Part shown: one piece after another, positions 7,077 through 16,394 of the stretch
Layout of the letters: every line of letters starts with the position of its first letter
Position numbering within the stretch: position 1 is the stretch's first letter
Source of the DNA: Stutzerimonas decontaminans
GTDB taxonomy: Bacteria > Pseudomonadota > Gammaproteobacteria > Pseudomonadales > Pseudomonadaceae
DNA length: 64,000 nucleotides
Assembly (NCBI RefSeq): GCF_000661915.1
Contig: NZ_CP007509.1
Location: 2,311,501-2,375,500 of the forward strand
Direction of reading: 5' to 3'
The notes under the pieces: model-generated
Databases searched by the model: none
What the model saw: only the letters and a program-made list of their open reading frames with translations
What the model was told of the DNA's origin: nothing
Position numbers and translations under genes: made by a program

Positions 7077-8354
7077 ATGACCGTCGTCGTCTTCCTTTCA
7101 TCGCTGCTGGGCTTCATGACCCTTGGCATGCCCATCGCCTTCGCGCTGCTGCTCACCGGCTCGGTGCTGATGTGGTACCTGGATTTCTGGGACGTGCAAC
7201 TGCTGGCGCAGAACCTTCAGGCCGGTGCCGACAGCTTCCCGCTGCTGGCGGTGCCGTTCTTCATCCTTGCTGGCGAACTGATGAATGCCGGCGGCATCTC
7301 GCGGCGCATCATCGCCATGGCGCAGGCCTATTTCGGTCACAAGCGTGGCGGCCTGGGTTACGTGGCGATTGCCGCCTCGGTGCTGCTGGCGAGCATGTCC
7401 GGCTCGGCGTTGGCCGATACCGCCGCGCTGGCGACGCTGCTGCTGCCGATGATGCGCGAGCGCGGCTATCCGCTGAGTTCATCGTCGGGTCTGGTGGCGG
7501 CGGGCGGGATCATCGCGCCGATCATCCCACCGTCGATGCCGTTCGTGATCTACGGCGTGGTGACCGGCACGTCGATCAGCCAGCTGTTTCTCGCCGGCAT
7601 GGTGCCGGGGCTGATCATGGGCATGGGCCTGATCGTCGCCTGGACGCTGATCGCCCGGCGGATCGACGAACCGAAACAGGAAAAGGCCAGCGCCGCCGAA
7701 CGCCGCCGCGTGCTGGTCGACGGTGCCGCCGCGCTGATGCTGCCGGTAATCATCGTCGGCGGGCTGCGTGGCGGTCTGTTCACCCCGACCGAAGCCGCCG
7801 TGGTCGCCGCCGTCTATGCCCTGGCCGTTTCGACGTTGCTCTACCGCGAGCTGAACTGGGCCGGGCTGGTCGAGGTGCTGACCCGTGCCAGCCGCACCAC
7901 GGCCTCGGTGATGTTTCTCTGCGCCGCCGCAACGGTGTCGGCGTACATGATCACCCTGGCGCAACTGCCCGACGAGATCGCCACGATGCTCGGCCCGCTG
8001 GCGCAGGACCCGAAACTGCTGATGGTCGCCATCATGCTGCTGATGATCGCCGTCGGCATGGTGCTGGACCTGACCCCGACCATCCTGATCCTCGGTCCGG
8101 TGCTGGCGCCGATCGCGATCAAGGCCGGCATCGACCCGGTGTACTTCGGTGTGATGTTCGTGCTGATCGGCTCCATCGGGCTGATCACGCCGCCGGTGGG
8201 CACTGTGCTCAACGTGGTCGGCGGCATCGGCCGGCTGCGCATGGAAACCCTGGTGCGCGGCGTCATGCCGTTCTTCCTTATCTATCTGGTGATCGTCGGG
8301 CTGCTTATCGCCGTGCCCTCGATCATCACCGTACCCCTGGCCTGGCTGCGGTAA
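7077..8354 (+). CDS. TRAP transporter large permease (DctM)
   Basis: A 425-residue polytopic inner-membrane protein of the DctM family, the ion-coupled transport subunit of a TRAP system. It shows repeated hydrophobic segments starting MTVVVFLSSLLGFMTLGMPI and the signature regions SMSGSALADTAALATLLLP, GGIIAPIIPPSMPFVIYG and FGVMFVLIGSIGLITPPVGT. Length and motifs are full. A GAGGA ribosome site lies 6 nt before the ATG. It lies between the GntK-DctQ fusion and dctP, so all three TRAP components plus the kinase form one transcription unit. Gluconate is the inferred substrate because of the kinase and the GntR-like repressor. Confidence 0.92.
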   Translation: MTVVVFLSSLLGFMTLGMPIAFALLLTGSVLMWYLDFWDVQLLAQNLQAGADSFPLLAVPFFILAGELMNAGGISRRIIAMAQAYFGHKRGGLGYVAIAASVLLASMSGSALADTAALATLLLPMMRERGYPLSSSSGLVAAGGIIAPIIPPSMPFVIYGVVTGTSISQLFLAGMVPGLIMGMGLIVAWTLIARRIDEPKQEKASAAERRRVLVDGAAALMLPVIIVGGLRGGLFTPTEAAVVAAVYALAVSTLLYRELNWAGLVEVLTRASRTTASVMFLCAAATVSAYMITLAQLPDEIATMLGPLAQDPKLLMVAIMLLMIAVGMVLDLTPTILILGPVLAPIAIKAGIDPVYFGVMFVLIGSIGLITPPVGTVLNVVGGIGRLRMETLVRGVMPFFLIYLVIVGLLIAVPSIITVPLAWLR

Positions 8355-8415
8355 CGCCGGTCGTGCAACCAAGCGCTCAATAAACCAACGTCCAACAACA
8401 AGAAGGTAACGCGAC

Positions 8416-9432
8416 ATGAAACGACTTCTCATCAACACCCTGGCCGCCGCCTTGCTCGGCAGCACACTCAGCCTCGGTTACGCGCAGGCCGCGGACGACA
8501 TCCGCCCACGCATGATCCGCTTCGGCTACGGCCTCAACGAAGACAGCAACCAGGGCAGGGCGGCTAAGCTGCTGGCTGAGGAAGTGGCCAAGGCCTCCGG
8601 CGGCAAGTTGAAGGTGCGCACCTTCGCCTCCGCCAGCCTCGGTTCGGACGACCAGATGCAGAACGCACTGATCGGCGGCGCGCAGGAGATGATGGTCGGC
8701 TCGACCGCGACGTTGGTTGGCATCAGCAAGGAGATGGCGGTGTGGGATACGCCGTTCCTGTTCACCGATCCGCGCCAGGCGGATCAGGTACTGGACGGCC
8801 CGGTAGGCAGGCAGGTGATGGACAAGCTCGAGGAGAAAGGCCTGGTCGGGCTGGTGTATTGGGAGAACGGTTTTCGCAACGTGACCAATAGCGCGCGGCC
8901 GATAGAGAAGCTTGAGGACTTCAATGGCATCAAGCTGCGCGTGATGCCCAACCCGGTGTTCATCGACACCTTCAAGCGCATGGGCGCCAACGCGGTGCCG
9001 CTGCCGTTCTCCGAGCTGTTCACGGCGCTGGAAACCAAGGCCGTGGACGGCCAGGAAAACCCGTTCAATACCATCCTCTCGTCCAAGTTCTATGAAGTGC
9101 AGAAGTACCTGAGCGTGACCAATCACGTCTACAGCCCCTGGATCGTCACGGTTTCCAAGCGCTGGTGGGACGGGCTGTCCGCGACCGAGCAGGGCATCCT
9201 CATGGACGCCGCGAAAAAGGCACGCGATGCCGAGCGCGAGGACACCCGTCGCGAGGCCAGTCAGGCGTTGGCAGCACTGAAGGAGCACGGCATGCAGATC
9301 AACGAGGTCACCCCGGAGGAAATCCAGCGCATGCGTGAGCAGGCGCATCCGGCGATCCAGACGGTGATCGATGCGGTCGGCCAGGACCTGTTCGATCAGG
9401 TGCAGGCCGAAGTGGAAAAGGCCGCACCTTAG
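8416..9432 (+). CDS. TRAP transporter substrate-binding protein (DctP), probably for gluconate or a related sugar acid
   Basis: A 338-residue periplasmic DctP-family receptor. The signal peptide ends about residue 25 (GYAQA, then ADD). The mature protein starts PRMIRFGYGLNEDSNQG. Conserved features are VRTFASASLGSDDQM, the GIKLRVMPNP motif whose Arg usually binds the substrate carboxylate, and DGQENPFNTILSSKFYEVQKY written here in part. It delivers substrate to the DctQ domain of the upstream fusion protein and to DctM. Sugar-acid specificity is inferred from the gluconokinase and LacI-type regulator in the same locus. Confidence 0.9.
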   Translation: MKRLLINTLAAALLGSTLSLGYAQAADDIRPRMIRFGYGLNEDSNQGRAAKLLAEEVAKASGGKLKVRTFASASLGSDDQMQNALIGGAQEMMVGSTATLVGISKEMAVWDTPFLFTDPRQADQVLDGPVGRQVMDKLEEKGLVGLVYWENGFRNVTNSARPIEKLEDFNGIKLRVMPNPVFIDTFKRMGANAVPLPFSELFTALETKAVDGQENPFNTILSSKFYEVQKYLSVTNHVYSPWIVTVSKRWWDGLSATEQGILMDAAKKARDAEREDTRREASQALAALKEHGMQINEVTPEEIQRMREQAHPAIQTVIDAVGQDLFDQVQAEVEKAAP

Positions 9433-9490
9433 GAGGCGCCCCCAGAATGCCCGCTGCTAGAATCCGCCGCTTTCGACCAATGGAACGCGC

Positions 9491-10510
9491 ATGACCACAC
9501 GCCGTCGCCGCTCTGCCGAGCGGATAACCCTCTCGGATGTCGCACGTAGCGCCGGCTGCTCGCTGATGTCGGCATCCCGCGCGCTATCGCAACCGGATCT
9601 GGTTTCCGATGCGTTGCGTGAGCGTGTCGAGCAGGCGGTCAAGGCGCTTGGCTATGTGCCGCATCCCGCGGCGCGCAGCCTGGCCAGTTCGCGCTCCAAT
9701 CTGGTGGCGGTGATCATCCCCTCGCTGTCCAACGCGGTGTTCGTCGACACGGTCGAGGCCATCCAGCGCGTGCTGATGCCGGCGGGCTACGAGATGATGA
9801 TCGGCGTCAGCCACTATCGCCCCGAAGAGGACGAGCGATTGCTGCGCGCCTATCTGGCGCATCAGCCGGCCGGTCTGCTGATCACCGGGTTCGAACGAAG
9901 CGACGCCGCGCGTGCGGTGCCAGCCAACTACACCGCACCAATGGTCACGCTGATGGAGCTGAGCGAACGGCCGGATGACTACTGCGTAGGTTTCTCGCAA
10001 CTGGAAGCCGGCGTGGCAATGACTCGCACGCTGCTGGAGCGCGGCTATCGTCACGTTGCCTTTGCCGCGGCGCAGCTCGACCCGCGGACCCTGCAGCGGG
10101 CCGAAGGCTACCGCCAGGCCATGCGCCAGGCCGGGCGCTATGAACCGACTCTGGAACTGCTGACGCCGCAGCTGTCGTCCATCGGTCTCGGTGCGGAGTT
10201 GCTGGATCGGCTGCTGGCGCAGCATCCGCAGATCGACGCGGTGTTCTTCAACAACGACGACCTGGCCCTCGGGGCGCTGTTCCGCGCCCATCAGCTGGGG
10301 CTCGACGTGCCGGGGCGTTTGGCGATTGCCGGTTTCAATGACCTGCCGGCGGCGGCCTGGATGCACCCGGCGCTGAGCACCGTGCGCACCCGGCGCGGCG
10401 AGATCGGCGAGCTGGCGGCGCAGATGCTGCTGAGCCTGATGCGGGGTCAGCAGCCTGCCGAGCGTTGTATCGATGTGGGTTTCGAAGTGGTGATGCGCGA
10501 CAGCGCCTGA
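9491..10510 (+). CDS. gntR: LacI-family repressor of the gluconate locus (GntR-like)
   Basis: A 339-residue LacI/GalR-family regulator. The N-terminal helix-turn-helix and hinge (residues about 12-65) contain ITLSDVARSAGCSLMSASRAL and GYVPHPAARSLASSRS. The periplasmic-binding-protein-like effector domain follows (NLVAVIIPSLSNAVF, then VFFNNDDLALGALFRA). It resembles proteobacterial GntR repressors, which release DNA on binding gluconate or 6-phosphogluconate. It lies 58 nt after dctP on the same strand and may be co-transcribed or have its own promoter. The dyads at 5781-5860 and 6476-6489 are its probable targets; none is seen directly before its own start. Confidence 0.85.
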   Translation: MTTRRRRSAERITLSDVARSAGCSLMSASRALSQPDLVSDALRERVEQAVKALGYVPHPAARSLASSRSNLVAVIIPSLSNAVFVDTVEAIQRVLMPAGYEMMIGVSHYRPEEDERLLRAYLAHQPAGLLITGFERSDAARAVPANYTAPMVTLMELSERPDDYCVGFSQLEAGVAMTRTLLERGYRHVAFAAAQLDPRTLQRAEGYRQAMRQAGRYEPTLELLTPQLSSIGLGAELLDRLLAQHPQIDAVFFNNDDLALGALFRAHQLGLDVPGRLAIAGFNDLPAAAWMHPALSTVRTRRGEIGELAAQMLLSLMRGQQPAERCIDVGFEVVMRDSA

Positions 10511-10528
10511 GGCGGGATTTCACCCGCC
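10511..10528. terminator. Weak hairpin between convergent regulator genes
   Basis: A 6-bp GC stem (ggcggg / cccgcc) with a 6-nt loop lies directly after the gntR-like stop and before the convergent LysR stop. It has no U-tract, so it is only a possible terminator. Confidence 0.3.
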
Positions 10529-10534
10529 AGGGCA

Positions 10535-11446
10535 TCAGAGATCCTGCTGCGCAGTGACCTGCTGGGCGATCTCGATCATCTGCTCGCGCATCCAGCGGTT
10601 GGCCGGGTCCTGATCGGTGCTTTCATGCCAGTAGATGTGGGTTTCCAGCGGCTGGATATCCACCGGCAGATCGACCTGGTGCAGGTTGTGCCGCCGGGCG
10701 AAACGCTCGGGAACGGTCACCGCCATGTCGGTCTGGTCGATCACCTGAGTTGCCATCAGGTAGTGCTGCGAGCGTAGGGCGATCTTGCGCTGCAGACCCA
10801 TCTTGCCCAACGCCAGATCCACCAGACCGAGCCCGCTGCGGCGGCTGGAAATATGGATGTGCGACAGCGACAGGTACTGCTCCAGTGTCAGCTTGTCCTT
10901 GGCCAGCGGGTGGCCGCGGCGCATGGCGCAGATGTAGCGATCTTCCAGCAGCTTGACGTGACGCACCTGCGGATCGGTGTTGAGCGGTGCATCCATGGCG
11001 AAATCCAGGCGGCCGGCAGCCAGTTCCTTGGTCGTCTCGCGACGCTTGGCCAGCATGCTCTCGATCTTCACGTTCGGTGCCAGTCGGCGCAGGCGCTGGA
11101 ATAGCGGCGGCAGCATCACCGCCTCGGTGAGGTCGGTCATGCTGATGCGGAAGGTCTTGTTCGCCTGCGCCGGGCTGAAGGTCCGGCTTTCCTGCACCGA
11201 CACCCGCAGCAGCTGCAGCGCATTGCGCACCGGGCCGATGATGTTCTGCGCCATTGGCGTCGGCACCATGCCCTGCGCGGTGCGCACGAACAGCGGATCG
11301 TTGAAGGTTTCGCGCAGGCGGGCGAGGGCGTTGGAAACTGCGGGCTGGGTGATGCCGACGATCTGCCCGGCGCGTGTCAGGTTCGCTTCGGTGTAGATGG
11401 CGTCGAAGACGATGAATAGATTCAGATCGACCTTGTTCAGGTTCAT
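10535..11446 (-). CDS. LysR-family transcriptional regulator, divergent from an acyl-CoA dehydrogenase
   Basis: A 303-residue LysR regulator of the NodD/LinR-like subgroup that begins MNLNKVDLNLFIVFDAIYTEANLTRA (key part residues 1-20) and continues with QPAVSNALARLRETFNDPLFVRT, the winged helix-turn-helix. The start at 11446 is preferred because GGAGAG lies just upstream and it matches the usual N-terminus of this subgroup; the frame extends 13 codons further without a better signal. The C-terminal half is an effector domain with FRISMTDLTEAVMLP. It is divergent from the acyl-CoA dehydrogenase gene across a 146-nt gap holding a dyad, so it probably controls that gene. The effector is unknown. 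Confidence 0.88.
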   Translation of the reverse strand: MNLNKVDLNLFIVFDAIYTEANLTRAGQIVGITQPAVSNALARLRETFNDPLFVRTAQGMVPTPMAQNIIGPVRNALQLLRVSVQESRTFSPAQANKTFRISMTDLTEAVMLPPLFQRLRRLAPNVKIESMLAKRRETTKELAAGRLDFAMDAPLNTDPQVRHVKLLEDRYICAMRRGHPLAKDKLTLEQYLSLSHIHISSRRSGLGLVDLALGKMGLQRKIALRSQHYLMATQVIDQTDMAVTVPERFARRHNLHQVDLPVDIQPLETHIYWHESTDQDPANRWMREQMIEIAQQVTAQQDL

Positions 11447-11477
11447 TGTTGTGCTCTCCGGCGTGTATCGGAATTCG

Positions 11478-11492
11478 CCGATCATATATCGG
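11478..11492. promoter_or_regulatory. Dyad in the LysR/acyl-CoA dehydrogenase intergenic region
   Basis: CCGAT-CATAT-ATCGG is a 15-bp interrupted dyad, 32 bp before the LysR start and about 100 bp before the dehydrogenase start. The size and position fit a LysR-type recognition site, although the arms do not give the textbook T-N11-A. Longer arms (cgtgtat at 11462-11468 and atacacg at 11505-11511) flank it symmetrically. Confidence 0.4.
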
Positions 11493-11592
11493 TGATGAAT
11501 GTTTATACACGAGGAAAATAGCTTAGATAAATCACCAGGCCTCCTCTAGCATTCAAAACTACAAAACATTACCTGCCAGAAGGTTGTCGCCC

Positions 11593-12819
11593 ATGAATTT
11601 CGCCTACTCCCCGAAGGTTCAAGAGCTGAGAGAGCGCGTGCAAGCGTTCATGGATGCTCACGTCTATCCCGCCGAAAAGGTGTTCTACCAGCAGGTCGCC
11701 GAAGGTGACCGCTGGCAGCCGACTGCCATCGTCGAGGAGCTGAAGGCCAAGGCCAAGGCCGAGGGGCTGTGGAATCTGTTCCTGCCGGAATCGGAACTGG
11801 GTGCGGGCCTGACCAACACCGAATACGCACCGCTGGCGGAAATCATGGGTAGCTCGGGCCTCGGCCCGGAAGCCTTCAACTGCTCGGCGCCGGATACCGG
11901 CAACATGGAAGTACTGGTGCGCTACGGCAGCGAGGCGCAGAAGCGCGAGTGGCTGGAACCGTTGCTGCGCGGCGAAATCCGTTCGGCCTTCGGCATGACC
12001 GAGCCGGGCGTGGCTTCGTCCGACGCCACCAACATGGAAGCCCGGGCGGTGCGCGAGGGTGACGAGTGGGTCATCAACGGTCGCAAGTGGTGGACCTCCG
12101 GTGCTTGCGACCCGCGCTGCAAGATCATGATTTTCATGGGCCTGACCAACCCGGACGCGCCGCGCCATGCCCAGCACTCGATGATCCTGGTGCCGATGGA
12201 TACCCCCGGCGTGAAGGTGCTGCGCCCGCTGCCGGTGTTCGGCTACGACGACGCGCCGCACGGCCATGCCGAGGTGCTGCTGGAAAACGTGCGCGTGCCT
12301 TACGAGAACGTCCTGCTCGGCGAAGGCCGCGGTTTCGAGATCGCTCAGGGCCGTCTTGGCCCGGGCCGCATTCACCACTGCATGCGCTCGATCGGCGTTG
12401 CGGAACGTGCACTGAAGCTGATGTGCGAACGCGCCGTCAGCCGCACCGCCTTCGGCAAGCCGCTGGCCCGGCTGGGTGCCAACTTCGATTACATCGCCGA
12501 GTGCCGCATCGAGATCAACATGGCGCGCCTGCTGACACTGAACGCGGCGTACATGATGGACACCGTGGGCAACAAGATCGCCGCCAGCGAGATCGCGCAG
12601 ATCAAGGTCGTCGCACCCAACGTCGCGCTGAAGGTCATCGACCGCGCCATCCAGATCCACGGTGGTGCCGGGGTTTCCGAGGACTTCCCGCTGGCGCACT
12701 GGTGGGCGATGCAGCGCACGCTGCGCCTGGCCGATGGCCCGGACGAGGTGCATAGGGTGGCGATTGCCCGCCACGAGCTGGGCAAGTACGTGCCGCGCGA
12801 GGCGCTGCGTAGCCGCTGA
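11593..12819 (+). CDS. Acyl-CoA dehydrogenase (ACAD10/11-like)
   Basis: A 408-residue FAD-dependent acyl-CoA dehydrogenase that would introduce the alpha,beta double bond into an acyl-CoA. Conserved blocks include [17 protein letters not shown] (FAD and substrate binding), [30 protein letters not shown], and the C-terminal [14 protein letters not shown] with [19 protein letters not shown]. That last block is typical of the ACAD10/11 branch. The position aligned with the catalytic Glu of medium-chain dehydrogenases appears to be Asp (ADGPDE), as in this branch. The start is the ATG at 11593 with AGAAGG upstream; an in-frame TTG nine bases earlier is disfavoured. It is a single-gene unit followed by a strong terminator. 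The substrate is unknown. Confidence 0.88.
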   Translation: MNFAYSPKVQELRERVQAFMDAHVYPAEKVFYQQVAEGDRWQPTAIVEELKAKAKAEGLWNLFLPESELGAGLTNTEYAPLAEIMGSSGLGPEAFNCSAPDTGNMEVLVRYGSEAQKREWLEPLLRGEIRSAFGMTEPGVASSDATNMEARAVREGDEWVINGRKWWTSGACDPRCKIMIFMGLTNPDAPRHAQHSMILVPMDTPGVKVLRPLPVFGYDDAPHGHAEVLLENVRVPYENVLLGEGRGFEIAQGRLGPGRIHHCMRSIGVAERALKLMCERAVSRTAFGKPLARLGANFDYIAECRIEINMARLLTLNAAYMMDTVGNKIAASEIAQIKVVAPNVALKVIDRAIQIHGGAGVSEDFPLAHWWAMQRTLRLADGPDEVHRVAIARHELGKYVPREALRSR

Positions 12820-12849
12820 GGGTTGCCCGGCGCACACGCAGGACCAAAG

Positions 12850-12880
12850 GCAAAGCCACGAACAGTGGCTTTGCTTTTTT
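12850..12880 (+). terminator. Intrinsic terminator of the acyl-CoA dehydrogenase gene
   Basis: A perfect 10-bp stem (gcaaagccac / gtggctttgc) with a 5-nt loop is followed by six T residues. It lies 30 nt after the stop codon. The next 194 bases, to 13074, show no gene or clear signal. Confidence 0.92.
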
Positions 12881-13074
12881 ATGGCGCTATGGGCGGAATG
12901 CGCTAAACGGTCATTCGCAACTAGCTCCCTGCTACAGGGCGGCTTGCGGCAAGGGCGGGCGTGCTCGAGAACCGACCAGGACGCCTTAAGGCTGTTTTCA
13001 GGTCTTGTTCAGGCTCGGTTTCACAGGGTTCCAGGTCTCGCTGGCTGAACGCGGATACATCGCTGCGTGGCTTG

Positions 13075-14442
13075 CTAGTACACCCAGACTTCGACCCGAC
13101 GATTCTTCACCCGGCCGCTGCCCGCATCGTTAGAGGCGACTGGAAGTTCAGAGCCCATTCCGTTGATTTCCTTGAGAAACACGCCGCGTTTGTTTAGTTC
13201 GCGGCGCACGGTCATCGCGCGCAGCTTGGAGAGGAGTGCGGCACGCGCCGGATCGCCCGTCGCGTCGCCGAAGCCCACCAGCGCGGCGCTGTCAGTGAGC
13301 TTGCCATTGTCGCGCAGGTATTCAGCCACCCGCTCGAGGTCACGCTGGGCCTTGTTGTCCAGCTGGGCGCTACCTTCCTCGAAGCGGAAGTTGACCGTCA
13401 GGCGCTGGGCTTCGCTCGCCAGCTGCTGATAGAAAACGGGCATGTCGACGAGTGCGGTTTGCCGGATCGCCTCGACGTGCTGGGCGACGTAGCCGGATCG
13501 CTCGACGATGTTCTGGCCGGCCCTGCTATGGATGAACTCGATGTAGGCCTCGGTCCACGGGGACTGCTTGAGCGGATGGGCATAGAGGAACAGCCGGCGC
13601 GATAGCGGATAATCCTCAGTTGCGACCAAGGCGCGGGAGGGAGGCATTGGTTGTGAGTCGCCATCGGCGATGGCCAGGGCTTTGGCCTTGCCGAGCGAGG
13701 CCAGGCCGGTGAAGCCGATGGCGCCGGGGTCCAGCGTAACGGCACGGGACAGCTCGTCGTTTGACTCGTAGCGTTTCGCATCGCTCCAGAGTGTCTTGCC
13801 CTGGCGAGCCAATACCAGCTCGTTGAATGTGTCGTAGGTGCCCGAGCGATCATCGCGAGCGTGTAGCCGAACCGGCAGGTCCGGCCCGCCAAGCTCGCGC
13901 CAGTTGCGGATCTCGCCTGCGAAAAGCGCCGCCAGCTGGACGGTCGTCAGCGAAGCGAGCGCGTTGCCGGGATGTACCACGATGGCCAGACCGTCGATGG
14001 CGATGACCTGCTCCGCTTTGGCACTGCGCATGTCGCCCAGGCCGGCCAGCTCGGTGCGCTCGCCGGTCTTGATTGGCCTGGAGGCCGCTGCGAGATCGCC
14101 CTGGCCGTTCTTCAGCCCAGCGAAGCCGGTTCCGGTTCCGTGTGCGGCAATAGTGGCGTAGACCTGCTTGCCTTGAGCTGTGCGAGCGCTGATCCGCTGC
14201 TCGTTTTCCACCTCGGTCGGGCGGATGCTCACCTCCTCATAGCCTTCCGCCTCGAACAGGCCGGCGATGAGCATGGGCGCAAGTTTGGCGCCTACCGTGT
14301 TGGAGCCCTGGATGCGCAAAACGGGCGAGCCGTCTGCCGGGATCGGCAGGGCCGCAAGACCAGTGTTCGACACGCAGCCCAATGCGAGCAACAACAGGGG
14401 CAGCGCCCGATTTCGAAACCGTCCAACTGAGCGTGATGTCAT
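13075..14442 (-). CDS. PstS-like substrate-binding domain fused to an OmpA-family domain
   Basis: A 455-residue exported protein. Residues about 1-32 are a signal region; an ALGC sequence there could be a weak lipobox, otherwise cleavage after GLA is likely. Residues about 38-330 are a phosphate-binding-protein (PBP-like) domain: LRIQGSNTVGAKLAP, GTGTGFAGLKNGQGDLA, ALFAGEIRNWRELGG and DDRSGTYDTFNELVL. Residues about 345-455 form an OmpA-like peptidoglycan-binding domain (FEEGSAQLDNKAQRDL, VGFGDATGD, LSKLRAMTVRRELNKRG, RRVEVWVY). The fusion suggests a ligand-sensing or ligand-storing protein tethered to the cell wall rather than an ABC transporter receptor, and no pst genes are near. A very good AAGGAGGTC ribosome site precedes it. 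It lies 83 nt downstream of xthA on the same strand. Confidence 0.85.
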   Translation of the reverse strand: MTSRSVGRFRNRALPLLLLALGCVSNTGLAALPIPADGSPVLRIQGSNTVGAKLAPMLIAGLFEAEGYEEVSIRPTEVENEQRISARTAQGKQVYATIAAHGTGTGFAGLKNGQGDLAAASRPIKTGERTELAGLGDMRSAKAEQVIAIDGLAIVVHPGNALASLTTVQLAALFAGEIRNWRELGGPDLPVRLHARDDRSGTYDTFNELVLARQGKTLWSDAKRYESNDELSRAVTLDPGAIGFTGLASLGKAKALAIADGDSQPMPPSRALVATEDYPLSRRLFLYAHPLKQSPWTEAYIEFIHSRAGQNIVERSGYVAQHVEAIRQTALVDMPVFYQQLASEAQRLTVNFRFEEGSAQLDNKAQRDLERVAEYLRDNGKLTDSAALVGFGDATGDPARAALLSKLRAMTVRRELNKRGVFLKEINGMGSELPVASNDAGSGRVKNRRVEVWVY

Positions 14443-14525
14443 CTTGCGACCTCCTTGTAGAAGGCCGCGAGATTAAGACGATTTGGTTACCGAAAAATGA
14501 CAGCCAAGGCATTCACCATTGCGAG

Positions 14526-15338
14526 TCAGCGGAGTTCAATCCAGACCGGGCAGTGGTCGGAGGGCTTCTCCATAGCCCGAATCTCGTAATCGACGCCGCA
14601 ATCGGTGACGCGCTGGTGTAGCGCCGCGGTGGTCAGGATGTAGTCGATACGCAGCCCTCGGCGCGGGTCATCCTCGAAGCCGCGGCTGCGGTAGTCGAAC
14701 CAGCTGAAGCGGTCGACCACGTCAGGGTTGAGCGTGCGGAAGCTGTCCTGCAGCCCCCAGGCTTTCAGACGCTCGAGCCATTCGCGTTCTTCAGGTAGAA
14801 AGCTGCACTTACCGGTACGTAGCCAGCGCTTGGCGTTCACTTCACCGATGCCGATGTCGCAATCTTGCGGTGATATGTTGAAGTCGCCCATCAGCGCCAG
14901 GGATTCATCGGGGCGGAACTGCTGCTCGAGCAATGCCTGCAGGTCGGCATAGAACTTGGTCTTGGCAGGAAATTTCACAGGGTGAGCGCGGCTTTCCCCT
15001 TGGGGAAAATAGCCGTTCATCACGGTTACCGGCTGGCCATTGGCATCGGCGAAGCGACCCCAGATGAAGCGCTTCTGCGACTCTTCACCATCGGTGGGGA
15101 AGCCTTTGTGAATCTCCAACGGTGCCTGGCGGGAGAGCAGGGCGACGCCGTAATGTCCCTTCTGCCCATGAAAGTGGACTTGATAGCCGAGTGCTTCGAT
15201 CTCCGCCTGCGGGAACTGCTCGTCCGACACCTTGGTTTCCTGCAGGCCGATCACGTCAGGTTGATGTTTTTCGATGATCGCAGAGAGCTGATGAGGTCGT
15301 GCGCGCAATCCATTGATATTGAAAGAGATGATTTTCAT
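14526..15338 (-). CDS. xthA: Exonuclease III
   Basis: A 270-residue DNA-repair enzyme with AP endonuclease and 3'-exonuclease activity, close in length to E. coli XthA (268). Visible active-site elements are [10 protein letters not shown] at the start, GLQETK with the metal-binding Glu34, MGDFNISP with Asp152/Asn154, and the C-terminal [11 protein letters not shown] with the catalytic Asp-His pair. [16 protein letters not shown] and [13 protein letters not shown] are family signatures. The start at 15338 matches the E. coli N-terminus exactly; the reading frame runs much further upstream but that part is non-homologous and overlaps the intergenic region. It is divergent from the GNAT gene. 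Confidence 0.97.
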   Translation of the reverse strand: MKIISFNINGLRARPHQLSAIIEKHQPDVIGLQETKVSDEQFPQAEIEALGYQVHFHGQKGHYGVALLSRQAPLEIHKGFPTDGEESQKRFIWGRFADANGQPVTVMNGYFPQGESRAHPVKFPAKTKFYADLQALLEQQFRPDESLALMGDFNISPQDCDIGIGEVNAKRWLRTGKCSFLPEEREWLERLKAWGLQDSFRTLNPDVVDRFSWFDYRSRGFEDDPRRGLRIDYILTTAALHQRVTDCGVDYEIRAMEKPSDHCPVWIELR

Positions 15339-15608
15339 GGTATTCCGTAGTGGCTGTGATCGGCTCTGGCACCGCGGGCGCGGCGCTGCTGGAACTGCCG
15401 ATCCATTGTGATCACGAAGACGTGATTCTAGAGAGGTGGCGCCAGGCTTACCAACTGCCGAGACGCCTGCTGCGATGCAGCGCGTTGCGCCAGCATCTGC
15501 ATCATCTGCTGATGGGCGCGCTTGGGCCGGTGATTCAACCGCGTGGCGGGGCGGGCCAAGCGCTGCTAACTTGCAAGCAGTCCTCCATAAGAAAGCCGAG
15601 AAGTTGCC

Positions 15609-16244
15609 ATGCCGATGTTTGCCGAGGTTCGCACGCTCGATAGTGGTTATGACCGCGAAACCCGCTCGTTGCTGTATCACGCCTACCGCCATGAACCGAC
15701 CTTCGCCTACCTGTTCGAAGCCGACCGTCCGGGCTACCAGCAACGGGTCCGTGCCACGGTGCGGGAGCTGGTCAATCAGCATTTTTTGCAGCAACAGCCG
15801 GCGCTTGGCCTGCTGCTGGATGATCGGCTGATTGCCGTCGCGCTGATAGCGCCGCCCCAGCGTCGGTTGGATATCACCGAAAGCTGGGCCTGGCGGGCGC
15901 GGATGTTGTTGACGGCAGGGTTTCGTTGCACGCGCCGCTATCTGGATTACCACGCGGCGGTATTGGCCTGTCTACCTGCCGGAGCAGTGCATCTGTTGCC
16001 TTTGCTCGGTGTACATCCGCAGTTCCAGGGGCAGCATTACGGCGAGCAACTGTTGCAAGCCGTGCACGAATGGTGTGCCGAAGATGAAACCTCTCGGGGA
16101 TTGGTGATCGACACCGGTAACCCGCGCTACCTGAATTTCTATCAACGGCAGGGCTACGAGGAGATCGGCCAGATCGCCGTTGGGCCGGTGGTCGAGCACA
16201 TCTTTTTCCATCCGGCACCCAGGCGGATGGAAGCGGCGCGTTAG
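15609..16244 (+). CDS. GNAT-family N-acetyltransferase
   Basis: A 211-residue acetyltransferase of the GNAT superfamily. The acetyl-CoA-binding motif A is seen as [21 protein letters not shown] (key residues QGQHYG), followed by [20 protein letters not shown], the standard C-terminal strand-helix pattern. The N-terminal half ([20 protein letters not shown]) resembles the uncharacterised YdjM/Eis-like stand-alone group. The substrate cannot be inferred. It is divergent from xthA with a 270-nt gap that shows no other gene, and a hairpin follows it. Confidence 0.8.
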   Translation: MPMFAEVRTLDSGYDRETRSLLYHAYRHEPTFAYLFEADRPGYQQRVRATVRELVNQHFLQQQPALGLLLDDRLIAVALIAPPQRRLDITESWAWRARMLLTAGFRCTRRYLDYHAAVLACLPAGAVHLLPLLGVHPQFQGQHYGEQLLQAVHEWCAEDETSRGLVIDTGNPRYLNFYQRQGYEEIGQIAVGPVVEHIFFHPAPRRMEAAR

Positions 16245-16266
16245 GTGTGGCCGAATTTTATTCGGG

Positions 16267-16287
16267 CAGACCAGTCTGACTGGTCTG
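16267..16287. other. Hairpin between the GNAT gene and tamA
   Basis: A perfect 8-bp inverted repeat (cagaccag / ctggtctg) with a 5-nt loop starts 22 nt after the GNAT stop. There is no U-tract. It may be a terminator stem or a protein-binding dyad upstream of tamA. Confidence 0.4.
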
Positions 16288-16394
16288 AAGCCACGCGATG
16301 TCAGTTGATGCCCGTCCCCCCGCAAAGTCACCTTACATACTGTCTAGCCCGCGTGTTCGGGCCTGCCGCAGAGCCCGTGATAGCATTGCGCGCC

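Noticed and set aside
15339..15953. Long N-terminal extension of exonuclease III
   Set aside because: XthA homology starts at the ATG at 15338; the extension runs through the gap and the antisense of the GNAT gene.
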